DNA from: Methylobacter tundripaludum
Lineage (GTDB): Bacteria > Pseudomonadota > Gammaproteobacteria > Methylococcales > Methylomonadaceae
Direction of reading: 5' to 3'
DNA length: 64,000 nt
Assembly: GCF_002934365.1 (NCBI RefSeq)
Contig: NZ_PTIY01000005.1
Coordinates: forward strand, 62,001-126,000
The notes under the pieces were generated by a model. It had not been told where the DNA came from and searched no databases. It was given only the letters and a program-made list of their open reading frames with translations. Numbering within the stretch: position 1 is the first letter of the stretch; each line of letters starts with the position of its first letter. The translations under genes were made by a program, and so were the position numbers. Below, piece by piece: positions 52,713 through 62,744 of the stretch.

Positions 52713-54494
52713 TTAATCGTATTTTGCTTCAATCAGCTTGTCGACCAGCTCGAGAAAACGCGGTATCTGGATCGGCTTGGTCAGATAATCCGCAAAACCG
52801 GCAGCCATGCCTTTTTCTATGTCTCGCTCCATGGCGTTGGCGGAGACGGCAACGACAGGAATATCGGAGGTGGCCGGGTCATTTTGTAAGCGGCGCAAAG
52901 CTTCAAAGCCGTCCATGCCCGGCAGGTTGATGTCTAGCAGAATAAGATCGGGATGCTGTATTCCGGCAATTTCCAATCCAAGTTCAACGGTATGTGCATC
53001 CAGCATCTTCAGTCCGGTGCGGGTGGCGATGATTTCCCGTACCAGACGCAGGTTGGCCGGATTATCTTCAACATAAAGCAGCGTGCGCACCGAGGTATAA
53101 CTATTCTGTACCGCGTCGGCGCCGGAGGCAACCGATGCCGGGCAATCACTGACTACTTCGGCGGCGGGCAATTCGACCCAGAAAACGCTGCCTTCGCCCA
53201 CCACGCTTTCCACACCGATCACGCCCTGCATCGCTTCAACCAGCCGTTTGGATAACGCCAGGCCGATGCCGGTGCCTTCTATGCCGCTGTAAGCCGATTC
53301 GATACGTTCAAATGCTCTAAACAGACGCGGCAACGCAGTGGCAGGAATACCTCGCCCGCTGTCCTTGACCATGATTCTGGCCATACCCTCGTGCGCAGGT
53401 TGGCAGACAATATGGACGCTGCCTGCATGATGGTTGTATTTAATCGCGTTAGACAACAGATTGAGCAGCACCTGACGCAGGCGGAAACGGTCAGCCTGTA
53501 CGGCGGCGGTAGGGTCTATATCCAGCGACAGTTTGATGTGGTGTTCGGCGACTAAAGGCTGTAACAAGGCGACGCACTCGTCGACCAGTTGAGACATTTC
53601 CACCGGCTCTAACGAAAGCTCAATCCGGCCGCTCTCGATACGCGCCAGGTCCAGCACTTCATTAATCAACTCCAACAGGTGCTGTCCGGCATAGAGAATC
53701 TCCTGAATATACTCCGCCTGCTCAGGGGTGAGCGGATTTCCCTGATTGATCTCGAGTAATTGCGAGAATCCCATAATGGCGTTTAAAGGTGTGCGCAATT
53801 CGTGGCTCATCCGTGATAGAAATTCGGACTTGGCGTTGTTGGCGCTCTCCGCTTCGTCCAGGGCTTTAATCAACGCCTGCTCGCGCCTGGCTATGGAAAT
53901 ACGCAGCATCACATTCTCGCGCAGAGTACGATAGGTGCGCTGCGCGACCATGTCAGTGAGCAGCAGAAATAGTGCAATCATCACGCCCATCACCGTCTGG
54001 ATGGCTGTGCCTTCGGCAAACAATCGCACAATGACCGACACAAGCGCCGGCAATGTAAAGGTCAGCGACGATACCCTATCGATTGACAGGGTGGTAATGG
54101 CGGCAGAGGCCATGCCACCCAGCGCAAAAGTCAGAAATACCTGATGCGGCAGATCATGCGGGGGAAACACCAATAGACTCGCCAGCCCCCACGCCACGCC
54201 AACAGCCGCGATACTGATACGGAAACGCCGCAACCAGATGCGATCATCGCCCGGCGCGGCCCGGCGCTGCGCAACAAACAGCAGCATGCGCACGCCCAGT
54301 GTAAGCAGAAAAAACGCCAGCCAACCGATCACAGCAGGCGCGGCAACGGCGCCCCACTGCATATAGGCAAGAATCGATGCTACCAGCGCATTCCCGACCA
54401 CCGCCGTCGGCGTGTTGGCGTAAAGCGATCTTACCTGCTCGGCGCGAATCGCTGCCGCCTCCTCGGCGGCAGATATGTTAATAGAGACTTGCAT
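52713..54494 (-). CDS. Membrane hybrid histidine kinase (sensor-HisKA-HATPase-REC)
   Basis: A 593-residue protein. The membrane sensor (about residues 25-195) closely matches that of the GGDEF-EAL protein that follows, down to MQVSINISAAEEAAAIRAEQ against MQVFTNIPAAEETAAIRAEQ. HisKA has MSHELRTPLNAIMGF (phospho-His near 235), HATPase has LSNAIKYNHHAGS and GTGIGLALSKRL, and the C-terminal REC has LLDINLPGMDGFE (phospho-Asp near 520). No Hpt domain is present, so the phosphate must go to an Hpt in trans. It is 11 bases upstream of the GGDEF-EAL gene and likely tied to its control. Confidence 0.93.
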   Translation of the reverse strand: MQVSINISAAEEAAAIRAEQVRSLYANTPTAVVGNALVASILAYMQWGAVAAPAVIGWLAFFLLTLGVRMLLFVAQRRAAPGDDRIWLRRFRISIAAVGVAWGLASLLVFPPHDLPHQVFLTFALGGMASAAITTLSIDRVSSLTFTLPALVSVIVRLFAEGTAIQTVMGVMIALFLLLTDMVAQRTYRTLRENVMLRISIARREQALIKALDEAESANNAKSEFLSRMSHELRTPLNAIMGFSQLLEINQGNPLTPEQAEYIQEILYAGQHLLELINEVLDLARIESGRIELSLEPVEMSQLVDECVALLQPLVAEHHIKLSLDIDPTAAVQADRFRLRQVLLNLLSNAIKYNHHAGSVHIVCQPAHEGMARIMVKDSGRGIPATALPRLFRAFERIESAYSGIEGTGIGLALSKRLVEAMQGVIGVESVVGEGSVFWVELPAAEVVSDCPASVASGADAVQNSYTSVRTLLYVEDNPANLRLVREIIATRTGLKMLDAHTVELGLEIAGIQHPDLILLDINLPGMDGFEALRRLQNDPATSDIPVVAVSANAMERDIEKGMAAGFADYLTKPIQIPRFLELVDKLIEAKYD

Positions 54495-54797
54495 GTAAAT
54501 GTACGCTAACCGGAAATGATGATTGAGTTGAACAAAAAAACATCGACCGCGTTATCGAAAGAAACAAGGACGGCCTATGGCGACGGATTACTTTCAGCAT
54601 GGCCGGTGTGTGATAGAGTCCTAACGCCGACCGGCCCATCTTCCATTCAACTGATCTCCGGCGGGTAACGTGTTAAGTAACCGAGCTAACGTTCTCCGGT
54701 ATTTTGGAGTGCAAGCTCTGCTTGCAAAGCAGACGAAACCTGCACTCCGGCCCATTGAACAAAGCTGAAAACTTATATTCAAGCATTTATTCTCCTT
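54495..54797. other. Gap between two kinase genes with a hairpin repeat
   Basis: About 303 bases without a gene. GGAGTGCA at 54706-54713 and TGCACTCC at 54741-54748 pair, with an inner GCAAG/CTTGC stem. Related sequence occurs at 28761-28786. The promoter of the downstream kinase gene may lie at 54495-54600. Confidence 0.5.
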
Positions 54798-57575
54798 TTA
54801 TTTAAGTATCGTGTCCAGCAAAGCCAGAAGTTTCGGAACATCCAGCGGCTTGGTCAAATAATCGGTAAAGCCGGCGGCCAAGCCTTTTTTTATGTCCCGT
54901 TCCATTGCATTGGCGGAAATCGCGATCACCGGAATATCGCAAGTAACGGAATCGTCCTGTAAATGGCGCAACGCTGTAAATCCGTTCATGCCCGGCAGGT
55001 TGATGTCGAGCAAAATAAGATCGGGATGATATGTTTTTGCGATGTCCAGCCCCTGCTCGGCTGTATTGGCTTCGAGCAACAGCAGACGGGTATGCGTGGA
55101 AATTATTTTTCGCACCAGTCGCAGATTGGCCGGATTATCTTCGATATAAAGCAAGGTACGGGCTTTAACATAGCTGCTTTGCGCGGCTTCGACGGCGCTG
55201 AAACCCGACGGCGGGTAAATTTCAGCCTCAACCGCCGGCAGCTCAATCCAGAAAGTACTGCCTTCGCCGACAACGCTTTCCACACCGATACTGCCGCCCA
55301 TCGCCTCGACCAGGCGTTTGGCGAGCGCCAAGCCGATACCGGTACCCTCAATACCGTCATAGGCCGTTTCAATTCGCTCGAACGGTTTAAACAGGCGCGG
55401 CAAGGCGTCAGCCGCAATACCCCGTCCGCTGTCGCGCACCGCAATCCTGATCCTGTCCTCTGCTGCGGATTGGCAGCTGATTCGGACGCTGCCGTTATCG
55501 CGGTTATATTTGATCGCATTGGACAGCAGATTAAGCAAAATCTGGCGCAACCGCAGCCGGTCTGCCCGCACAGTACCAGTGCCGTCTATATCCAGCTTCA
55601 ATTCGATCCGCCGCCCGGATGTCAATGGTTGTAACAATGCCGTGCACTCCCCGATCAGCGACCGCGCTTCCACCGGTTCTAAAGACAGCTCAATCCGGCC
55701 GGTCTCGATACGCGCCAAATCCAGCACTTCATTGATCAGTTCCAGCAAGTGCCGTCCGGCATGCAAAATTTCATGAAGATTATCGGCCTGATCGGCAGTG
55801 AGCGGGGTTTCCAGGTCAGTTTCCAGTAATTGCGCAAAGCCCATAATCGCATTCATCGGCGTGCGCAGTTCGTGACTCATTCGCGATAAAAATTCAGACT
55901 TCGCGTTATTGGCCCGGTCGGCTTCTTCCTTCGCATGCAGCAACAGCTCGGTGCGCTGTTGTACGCGCTGTTCGAGCTCTTCATTAAGGTCTTTAAGCGC
56001 CAGCTCGGTTCGCTTAAGTTCGGTCACATCCTGAATTGTGCCCACCGATCTAATCGGCCTGCCCGCAGTATCGAAGTGGGATGTGCATCGTTCGGTCACG
56101 TATTTGGTCCGCCCGTCCGGCATTAACAAACGGTGCGTAATCTGATACGGCTCGTGCGTCTGCAAAGACCGGTTGTAAGCCTCATTAACGGCGTCCCTGT
56201 CCTCGGGATGTATCGCATTGAGAAATGCCTCATAAGTCGCGCCGAACCGATTTTTGTCGATTTCAAATAATTGATAGATTTCATCGGACCAGATCAATAT
56301 GCCGCTGCTTAAGTCCAGCTCCCAACTTCCCACCTGGGCAATATGCTGCGCCTCATTCAACTGTTCCATAGCCAGCCTTATATCGGCTGTACGCTGCCCG
56401 ACCTGCCGCTCAAGATTCGACTGCTGAAAGTGTAAATGTTCCGTCATCGTGTTGAACGAAACAGCCAGTTGCTTAAACTCATCGCATCCGGCCAGCGGGG
56501 CGCGATGATTCAGATCCCCGCCTGCAATCCGTTCCGTCGCGATTATCAACCGCCTGATCGGAGTCACTAGCGTTCGTCCCAGCATCAGTGCAACCAAACT
56601 TGCAACCAGCAACAGCAAACCCAACGCGATCAGGCTGGATTTCTGTAACAGATAAAGCGGCGCGAACGCCTCGGAGGCATCCATCTTTACCACCATGCCC
56701 CAGCGCAACGCAGGCAGGTAGCGCCAAGCGCCGATTATCTCGACGCCGGCATAGTCTCGGGTAATACCTTTATCATGTCCGCCGTTAAGCGCCGATCGCA
56801 TAGGCGCGGCTAGCTTGTCCAACGGCACACGGTAGCGGAAGGCCGCATTTTGAACATGTCTCAAAGAACCGACATAAACCGCCTGATCGCCGTCCACTTG
56901 CGCCAAGAGCGTTTCTCCAGTGACGCCCAAACCGGTGGTGTCGCCGCTAACGGCGGTAAGTTTATCCAAATCCATCTGCAGAGCCAGTGTGCCGACCACC
57001 CTGCCCGCGTTAAACATGGGTGCAACGATAAAAATAGCCATCCTTTCAGCGGATGGCGCATAGGGGTCGGCCTGCGTGATTTGCGTGTCGAGCAAAGCGA
57101 TGGCTTCCCGGTGAGCTTTAGCCAGGGCGGTATCGCGGTAAGGACCGGTATTGAGATTACTGCCCAAATCAGCTTCATGGCGGATCGAAAACACCACATT
57201 GCCAGCCGCGTCGGTGAGCAGCAAATCGTAGTAACCCACGCTCTCCATCAGCGTGTGGAAATAATCGCCATAAGCCCGCTCCTCCGCCCGGTAGCGTAGC
57301 GCGGCCGCCTTATCTTGCCGATTGGAGCGAGCTTGCAGGGTGTCGAGCGCGGCAAACGATTTCGCCAGCAACCGGCCGTCGGTCAGGCGCTCGCTAATAT
57401 AAGCGTTAATTTGATCCGCCTTTTTATCGGCGAGAGAGGACAGATTTTCCAGCGCCGACTGCTGCAATGTGCGCTCAAAAGCCTGAACGTAAAGCCAAGC
57501 CAACCCCGCCATCGGCAGCGGCGAAAGCAACAAAAAACCCAGCATCAGACGCGGAATAATTTTGCCCAAGATCAT
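54798..57575 (-). CDS. dCache-HAMP-PAS hybrid histidine kinase with REC
   Basis: A 925-residue protein: membrane helix at about 10-30, periplasmic dCache-like sensor (to about 305), second helix (about 310-335), HAMP (TPIRRLIIATERIAGGDLNH), PAS (about 415-520), coiled coil, HisKA with MSHELRTPMNAIMGF, HATPase with LSNAIKYNRDNGS and GTGIGLALAKRL, and a C-terminal REC with LLDINLPGMNGF. No Hpt is fused. The ATG overlaps the stop of a small frame upstream (ATGA). Its kinase-REC half is nearly the same as in the 52713-54494 gene, pointing to tandem duplication with exchange of sensor. Confidence 0.93.
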   Translation of the reverse strand: MILGKIIPRLMLGFLLLSPLPMAGLAWLYVQAFERTLQQSALENLSSLADKKADQINAYISERLTDGRLLAKSFAALDTLQARSNRQDKAAALRYRAEERAYGDYFHTLMESVGYYDLLLTDAAGNVVFSIRHEADLGSNLNTGPYRDTALAKAHREAIALLDTQITQADPYAPSAERMAIFIVAPMFNAGRVVGTLALQMDLDKLTAVSGDTTGLGVTGETLLAQVDGDQAVYVGSLRHVQNAAFRYRVPLDKLAAPMRSALNGGHDKGITRDYAGVEIIGAWRYLPALRWGMVVKMDASEAFAPLYLLQKSSLIALGLLLLVASLVALMLGRTLVTPIRRLIIATERIAGGDLNHRAPLAGCDEFKQLAVSFNTMTEHLHFQQSNLERQVGQRTADIRLAMEQLNEAQHIAQVGSWELDLSSGILIWSDEIYQLFEIDKNRFGATYEAFLNAIHPEDRDAVNEAYNRSLQTHEPYQITHRLLMPDGRTKYVTERCTSHFDTAGRPIRSVGTIQDVTELKRTELALKDLNEELEQRVQQRTELLLHAKEEADRANNAKSEFLSRMSHELRTPMNAIMGFAQLLETDLETPLTADQADNLHEILHAGRHLLELINEVLDLARIETGRIELSLEPVEARSLIGECTALLQPLTSGRRIELKLDIDGTGTVRADRLRLRQILLNLLSNAIKYNRDNGSVRISCQSAAEDRIRIAVRDSGRGIAADALPRLFKPFERIETAYDGIEGTGIGLALAKRLVEAMGGSIGVESVVGEGSTFWIELPAVEAEIYPPSGFSAVEAAQSSYVKARTLLYIEDNPANLRLVRKIISTHTRLLLLEANTAEQGLDIAKTYHPDLILLDINLPGMNGFTALRHLQDDSVTCDIPVIAISANAMERDIKKGLAAGFTDYLTKPLDVPKLLALLDTILK

Positions 57576-57886
57576 AACCGGCCCCCTTCAAGCAGAACTT
57601 GCCGCTCATCGCGGCTGCGATAACCAGGCCGTGGCGGCGCGTTTGAGGCAAACACCTTCGTATCCAGCTTGCCAACGGCGGTCAGCATCAGGATGTCCAT
57701 TAGCGCGGACGCTGCCATCAATTTAAGCGTGTTTTCACAACCTGATTTCCCTGGTTTAAGACGCGCAAACCGGTAGAGCGGTAGCGAATCCATCGTATGC
57801 GCGGCATTGTTGTGACGGTTTTTACTGCGTTCTCGGCAATAGCCCCATGTCGCCGTCCCGGATACGATTCTATCTCTAATATCCAT
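57572..57886 (-). CDS. Small hypothetical frame coupled to the kinase gene
   Basis: A 104-residue frame from the ATG at 57884-57886 (MDIRDRIVSGTATWGYCRER) to a TGA that overlaps the kinase ATG (ATGA at 57572-57575). The C-terminal half (MAASALMDILMLTAVGKLDT) has a coding-like character. The ribosome site is weak and no family is recognised, so it could be an accident of the overlap. It fills the otherwise empty 318-base gap between two kinase genes. Confidence 0.35.
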   Translation of the reverse strand: MDIRDRIVSGTATWGYCRERSKNRHNNAAHTMDSLPLYRFARLKPGKSGCENTLKLMAASALMDILMLTAVGKLDTKVFASNAPPRPGYRSRDERQVLLEGGRL

Positions 57887-57893
57887 GCATGCC

Positions 57894-60800
57894 CTACAAG
57901 GCTTCTTTCGGCGTGCAACCGGGAAGCAATCGATCCACAGTCTCAAGAAGATGCATGACATCAATAGGCTTGGTAATGTATTCGTCAAAGCCCGCCGCCA
58001 TACCCCGCTCAATATCGCGGGACGTCGCGTTGGCGCTGATCGCAATCACCGGCGTCTTTTTTGCCGAATCCAGGGAACGCAATATGCTTAATACCTGATA
58101 GCCATCCATGCCCGGCAGATTAATATCGAGCAGAATCAACTCAGGATGATGCGCCGAGACCAGCTCCAGCCCTAATTCAGGCGTATACGCCGTAATCAAC
58201 TGCAATTGCGGATTCCTGCCCAGGATCCGGGAGACCAATCTGAGGTTAGCCGGATTGTCTTCAATATAAAGTACCGTATACCGGCACCGGCCGGCCAACA
58301 TTGTTTCAGTCGTTATTGCCTGTTTCAAGTGACTGCTTCGAGTCTTCTGTTCCGAAGCGACTTCCGGCAGTTCAATCCAGAAAGTGCTGCCCTGCCCCTC
58401 CTCGCTGGTCATTTCGATGGCGCCGCCCATCATTTGCATGAGCCGGCGACAAATGGTCAGACCGATGCCGGTCCCTTCAATAGCCGATTCTTCGGCGCCC
58501 AAACGTGAAAACGGTTGAAACAGCTCCTGCCGCCTATCTGCCGGGATACCGTAACCGGTGTCCGACACTTCCAGCCGCACGAAGCCGTCCCGCGCTGTCA
58601 CCTGAATCGACACCGTTCCCTGCGGACGGTTATATTTGATCGCATTGGAAAGCAGGTTCAGTAACACTTGTTTTAGCCGGGTACGGTCGGCGCGTACCGC
58701 ATAACCGCCGATTGCCGAATCGTTTATGGTGACGCCATGCACTTGCGCAATAGGCTTGACCAACGCCAGACACTCCCCGATCAACTCGGCGCAAAGCAAC
58801 GGTTCCAATGACAAATCGATCTTGCCTGACTCGATCTTGGCCAGATCCAGCACCTCGTTAATCAGTTCCAGTAAATGGCGGCCGGCCTTCAAAATCTCAT
58901 CGACATAATCCGCTTGGTCCTCATTGAGTCCGTTGTCTATTTCCAGCAACTGACCAAAACCGAGAATGGCATTCATCGGCGTGCGCAATTCATGCGACAT
59001 GCTCGACAAGAACTCGGACTTGGCGCTGTTGGCGCGTTCCGCATCATCCCTGGCGGCGATGATGTCTTGCTCGTATTGCTTACGCTCGCTAATGTCGCGC
59101 AGGATGCCGACAAAATTCTTGGTTTGGTCGATTTCCATCACTGTAATCGTCAACCCCATCATAAAAACGGTGCCGTCCTTATGTCGGCCGGGCAACTCAA
59201 CCTGCTTGCCGATAATAGCGGCCGGTTGCCCGGCCATGTGCCGCGCGATGTACCGGTCATGTTCGCTGCAATAGGGCTCGGGCATTAAGCGGTTAACATT
59301 GCAGTTGACTATCTCGGCGGCGCTATAACCGAAAAGTCTTTCCGCTGCGGGATTAAAAGAGCGAATGATGCCGGCGGAATCAATCGTGATGACACAATCC
59401 GCGACGTTTTCGATGATATGCTTGAAGATGACCAGCTTAGCCTGCTGCTGCAAAATTTTAAGCTCGACCAGCTTGCGTTCGGTGATGTCCTGCACCACGC
59501 CGAGCATATTCAGCGGTGCGCCGTTCTGGTCGCGCACCACATCGCCACGCTCCAACAACCAGCGTATTGTGCCGTCCGGCCATACGCAACGAAACTCGAT
59601 ATTGAATTCAACACCCTGCTGCAAGCAGGCGTCAATCGCTTCAACCACCAGTTGCCGGTCATCCGGGTGAATATTGTTAAAGTAATTCTTGTAGAAGCCC
59701 TGCTGAGTAGTCTCGGGGTAGCCGAACAATGAGCTGATACGCTCGGAGCAGAACAGCTCTCCGGTCTGTATGCTCCAATCCCAGGTGCCGATGTTGGCGT
59801 AGAGCTGGCTGCGGCGCAGACGTTCCTCGCTTTTCCGCAGTGCATCGCCGGCCTCGCGACGCTCGCTCACATCATCCGAGATGCCTATGAAATGGGTGAG
59901 CCGCCCTCGTTCGTCATGCACAGGCGCAAGGCGCAAATCATTCCAATAGGGCGTTCCGTCCTTGCGATAATTATGCAGCAGAGCCTCGCCGGCACGGCCC
60001 TCCCGCAACACCGCGCGAATCTCGGCCAGGCCCGGCTGGTCCTGTTCCTTGCCATGTAAAAAACGGGGGTTACGGCCTATCACTTCATCACGGCTATAAC
60101 CGGTAACGCGCTCAAAGGCCGGATTGACGTAAATCAACGGCATCTTGGCTTTCTCGGCATCCGCTATCAGGACGCAACTGCTGCTGGCGTCAATGGCCCG
60201 TTGCATAATACGCAAGCGCAGCTCGGTTTCCTTGATATGGCTTATATCGGTACGAATCGAAACATATTGATAAGGCCGTCCGGCGTTATCCAAGAAAGGC
60301 ACGATACTGGTTTCAACCCAATACAGGCTACCGTCTTTGCGCCGGTTGCAAACCTCGCCCCGCCAGATACTGCCGTGAGCGATGGTGCTCCACATGTCGC
60401 GGTAAAATTCGGCTAAATGCTCGTTCGATTTGACGATACGATGATTTTGTCCCAAAAGCTCGTTCCGGCTGTAACCGCTAACCGCGCAAAACCGGTCGTT
60501 AACATAAGTAATGATGCCGGCCGCATCGGCCACACTGACAATGGCATGCGCATCAAGCGCCTGCTGCTGACGTTCCCGCTCGTAAAGCGTAGCGCGTAGC
60601 GACTCCGCCTGCTCTCTAGCCTTACGGAACCGGCGCGCATGTAAAGCCACTGTCGCGGCCAACTGACGAGGATCGGCCGGTTCGGTTAAAAAATAATCGC
60701 CTCCGCAATTGAGCGCCAGCAATTGCCTGGATAGGCGCGTTTCCGCCGACAGATAAACGATCGGTAACTGAGCATAGCGTTGATCATCCCGCAACAGAGT

Positions 60801-61733
60801 CGCCAGCTCCGGGCCGGAGCATTCCGGCATAACCAGATCCAGCACCAATACCTCGGCCGCAAAATCCTCCAGTATTTCGGGAACCAATAAAGGATCGCCC
60901 GTTTCCAGAACCTCCATGCCGGCTTGTTTTAGAATCAGGCCGTGAGCCGCCCGCTGATCGGGATCGTCATCGACCAGCAGCACGCGCAAAGGCTCGCTCG
61001 GGGTCAACGCCGCCGAGTCGCCAAGCACTCGCAGCAAGGCTGCGGCATCGACCGGTTTGACCAGATAATTGGTAGCGCCCGCCCGATAGGCGGCAAACTT
61101 CGCCGCCATATCCTGCCGCGCCGAAGTAAAGACCACAGGAAAACTGTTAAGAAACCGCTCTTTCAATTCAGCGATAACTCGCGCCCCCGAATCATCGCCT
61201 TCGGGAAACATCACATCCATGATCACCGCGGCAGGCGGCTCCGATATTAAGCTTGCGGCGTTTAAGGCGTTAAGTTCGTTGACCTCATCGACCCGGTACC
61301 CCGCCTGTTCGAGCACCGACCGCAGCCAATAGGCCTGCTCCTCGTCATCGCCCACCATCACGATGCGTGGACCTTCTGTCCGCCCATTGGCCGTCTTCGG
61401 AACTAAAACATAATTCGGGTTGATTGCATACGCTTCCAGGCTTTCCAGCGCTTTATACGCGGCATCCAGCGTATGTTCCCCGAATACGCCGTCAACGGCT
61501 ATAGCGGCCACGAGTTGTTCCAGGTTGCGCGCCGCTTCGGAAACCATTATCAGGCGGTGAACGCCCGCCGAACCCGCCAAATTATGCGCGGCGGAATGCA
61601 GCGCCTCTAGCGAGTCGCGCTGCCCGCGCCGGGCATCCGCCAGCAAAGTCTTGAGCAGTTCCAATCGTTCCGGCAGGCGTGCAATGAACTCTTTCCGCAT
61701 TTTGGAAAGAGCAACCTGAATGTCATTTTCCAT
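57894..61733 (-). CDS. Large hybrid kinase Hpt-REC-REC-PAS(4)-HisKA-HATPase-REC with LOV-like PAS
   Basis: A 1279-residue soluble protein. In order: Hpt (LHSAAHNLAGSAG, His near 49), REC (about 125-240), REC (about 252-370, VLVLDLVMPECSG), four PAS domains (about 390-890), HisKA (MSHELRTPMNAILGFG, His near 914), HATPase (LSNAIKYNRPQG, GTGIGLTICRRL) and REC (LLDINLPGMDGYQ). PAS 2 resembles LOV: VIGRNPRFLHGKEQ and LLHNYRKDGTPYWNDLRLAP, but the flavin-reactive Cys of GRNCRFL is Pro (residue 556). With Hpt and several REC domains it could be the hub of the local phosphorelay. It is near 110 bases from the Hpt gene upstream. Confidence 0.93.
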   Translation of the reverse strand: MENDIQVALSKMRKEFIARLPERLELLKTLLADARRGQRDSLEALHSAAHNLAGSAGVHRLIMVSEAARNLEQLVAAIAVDGVFGEHTLDAAYKALESLEAYAINPNYVLVPKTANGRTEGPRIVMVGDDEEQAYWLRSVLEQAGYRVDEVNELNALNAASLISEPPAAVIMDVMFPEGDDSGARVIAELKERFLNSFPVVFTSARQDMAAKFAAYRAGATNYLVKPVDAAALLRVLGDSAALTPSEPLRVLLVDDDPDQRAAHGLILKQAGMEVLETGDPLLVPEILEDFAAEVLVLDLVMPECSGPELATLLRDDQRYAQLPIVYLSAETRLSRQLLALNCGGDYFLTEPADPRQLAATVALHARRFRKAREQAESLRATLYERERQQQALDAHAIVSVADAAGIITYVNDRFCAVSGYSRNELLGQNHRIVKSNEHLAEFYRDMWSTIAHGSIWRGEVCNRRKDGSLYWVETSIVPFLDNAGRPYQYVSIRTDISHIKETELRLRIMQRAIDASSSCVLIADAEKAKMPLIYVNPAFERVTGYSRDEVIGRNPRFLHGKEQDQPGLAEIRAVLREGRAGEALLHNYRKDGTPYWNDLRLAPVHDERGRLTHFIGISDDVSERREAGDALRKSEERLRRSQLYANIGTWDWSIQTGELFCSERISSLFGYPETTQQGFYKNYFNNIHPDDRQLVVEAIDACLQQGVEFNIEFRCVWPDGTIRWLLERGDVVRDQNGAPLNMLGVVQDITERKLVELKILQQQAKLVIFKHIIENVADCVITIDSAGIIRSFNPAAERLFGYSAAEIVNCNVNRLMPEPYCSEHDRYIARHMAGQPAAIIGKQVELPGRHKDGTVFMMGLTITVMEIDQTKNFVGILRDISERKQYEQDIIAARDDAERANSAKSEFLSSMSHELRTPMNAILGFGQLLEIDNGLNEDQADYVDEILKAGRHLLELINEVLDLAKIESGKIDLSLEPLLCAELIGECLALVKPIAQVHGVTINDSAIGGYAVRADRTRLKQVLLNLLSNAIKYNRPQGTVSIQVTARDGFVRLEVSDTGYGIPADRRQELFQPFSRLGAEESAIEGTGIGLTICRRLMQMMGGAIEMTSEEGQGSTFWIELPEVASEQKTRSSHLKQAITTETMLAGRCRYTVLYIEDNPANLRLVSRILGRNPQLQLITAYTPELGLELVSAHHPELILLDINLPGMDGYQVLSILRSLDSAKKTPVIAISANATSRDIERGMAAGFDEYITKPIDVMHLLETVDRLLPGCTPKEAL

Positions 61734-61849
61734 GGTCGGTCCTTATTAAGGTTGCAATCATCGAAAAAGCGAAGACGCGAAGTCTCTGGTTCGGCTTTTC
61801 TGCGTGAACATCGTATCTTCGCGGCGATTCATGTCTAATTTGCCTGGCG

Positions 61850-62602
61850 TCAGTTACTGCAAGCCGCCAGCACATCGCCGGCGCAGCGGGTCAGTGTGGA
61901 TATAAACGCCGCATCGCGTTTGATCGTAGTGTTAATATTCAAATAAGCCGGCGCGGGAGAAGAATTACTGCTAATAAGGATGACCGGAATGTCTTTGTTG
62001 CGGCTGCCCGATTCCCGTAGCGCCGCGACCAGAGCGAGCGCGTTGAGATCAGGAAGTTCGCGTGCGGCAATCATTAAATCGAAAGGCTGATGTAACAATA
62101 ATTCCAACGCAGACAATCCCCGCTCCTGGCTCACCAAACGCACAGCCAGCGGTTCCAGCACTCCCTGGCAGAATTTTCGCGTAGCGATCGACGGCTCAAC
62201 CAATAATACCGATGCGCAGCCCGGCATGCTGGAAATGCGCAATAGTTCCAAATCCTGCTCGATAGCCGTTGCAACAGCGCCGTCCCGCGCCGGAGTTTCA
62301 GCAACACGGCGCAGTAAATCCACATAACTCAAGGCTTGGCTGATCGCCAACGGGTCAAAACGCTCCTTGGCGGCACGGATAAAACTCTCAAACTGGTGAC
62401 AAACGCCGGTGACCAACGGCATGCCGAAAGTGCCGCCCGAACCCTTAAGGCTGTGAACACGGCGGAAAAGCTCATCGAAAGCGCCGGCCGCGCCTCGCTC
62501 CAAAGCCAATACACATTCCTCAAGAAGATCGCAGTATTCAGGCAATTCTGCGACGAAATCGTCGCGCATTCCGGTCAGTAATAGGGCAAAGTCAGTATTC
62601 AT
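61850..62602 (-). CDS. Hpt protein with a degenerate receiver domain
   Basis: A 250-residue protein. The N-terminal Hpt domain has the phospho-acceptor motif FRRVHSLKGSGGTFGMP (His near 49). The C-terminal half (about 130-245) looks like a REC domain by its strands VLLVEPSIATRKFCQ and PVILISSNSS, but where the phospho-Asp should stand it reads DLMIAARELPDLNA with Ala, so it cannot be phosphorylated in the usual way. It likely hands phosphate between the hybrid kinases lacking Hpt and the downstream regulators, with a pseudo-receiver for docking (inference). Confidence 0.85.
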   Translation of the reverse strand: MNTDFALLLTGMRDDFVAELPEYCDLLEECVLALERGAAGAFDELFRRVHSLKGSGGTFGMPLVTGVCHQFESFIRAAKERFDPLAISQALSYVDLLRRVAETPARDGAVATAIEQDLELLRISSMPGCASVLLVEPSIATRKFCQGVLEPLAVRLVSQERGLSALELLLHQPFDLMIAARELPDLNALALVAALRESGSRNKDIPVILISSNSSPAPAYLNINTTIKRDAAFISTLTRCAGDVLAACSN

Positions 62603-62744
62603 AGCAAAGTTTCTTTTATTATAGTTATTGTGACTATTCGGCTCGAAACGTAAAAATCATTCCCTGCGGAGAGAAAACTAAAACCCGGCCCAATGGCGCT
62701 ATGGTTTTAGGTTCGTTTATCCGTTCAAGAATAAATCCACCCCT

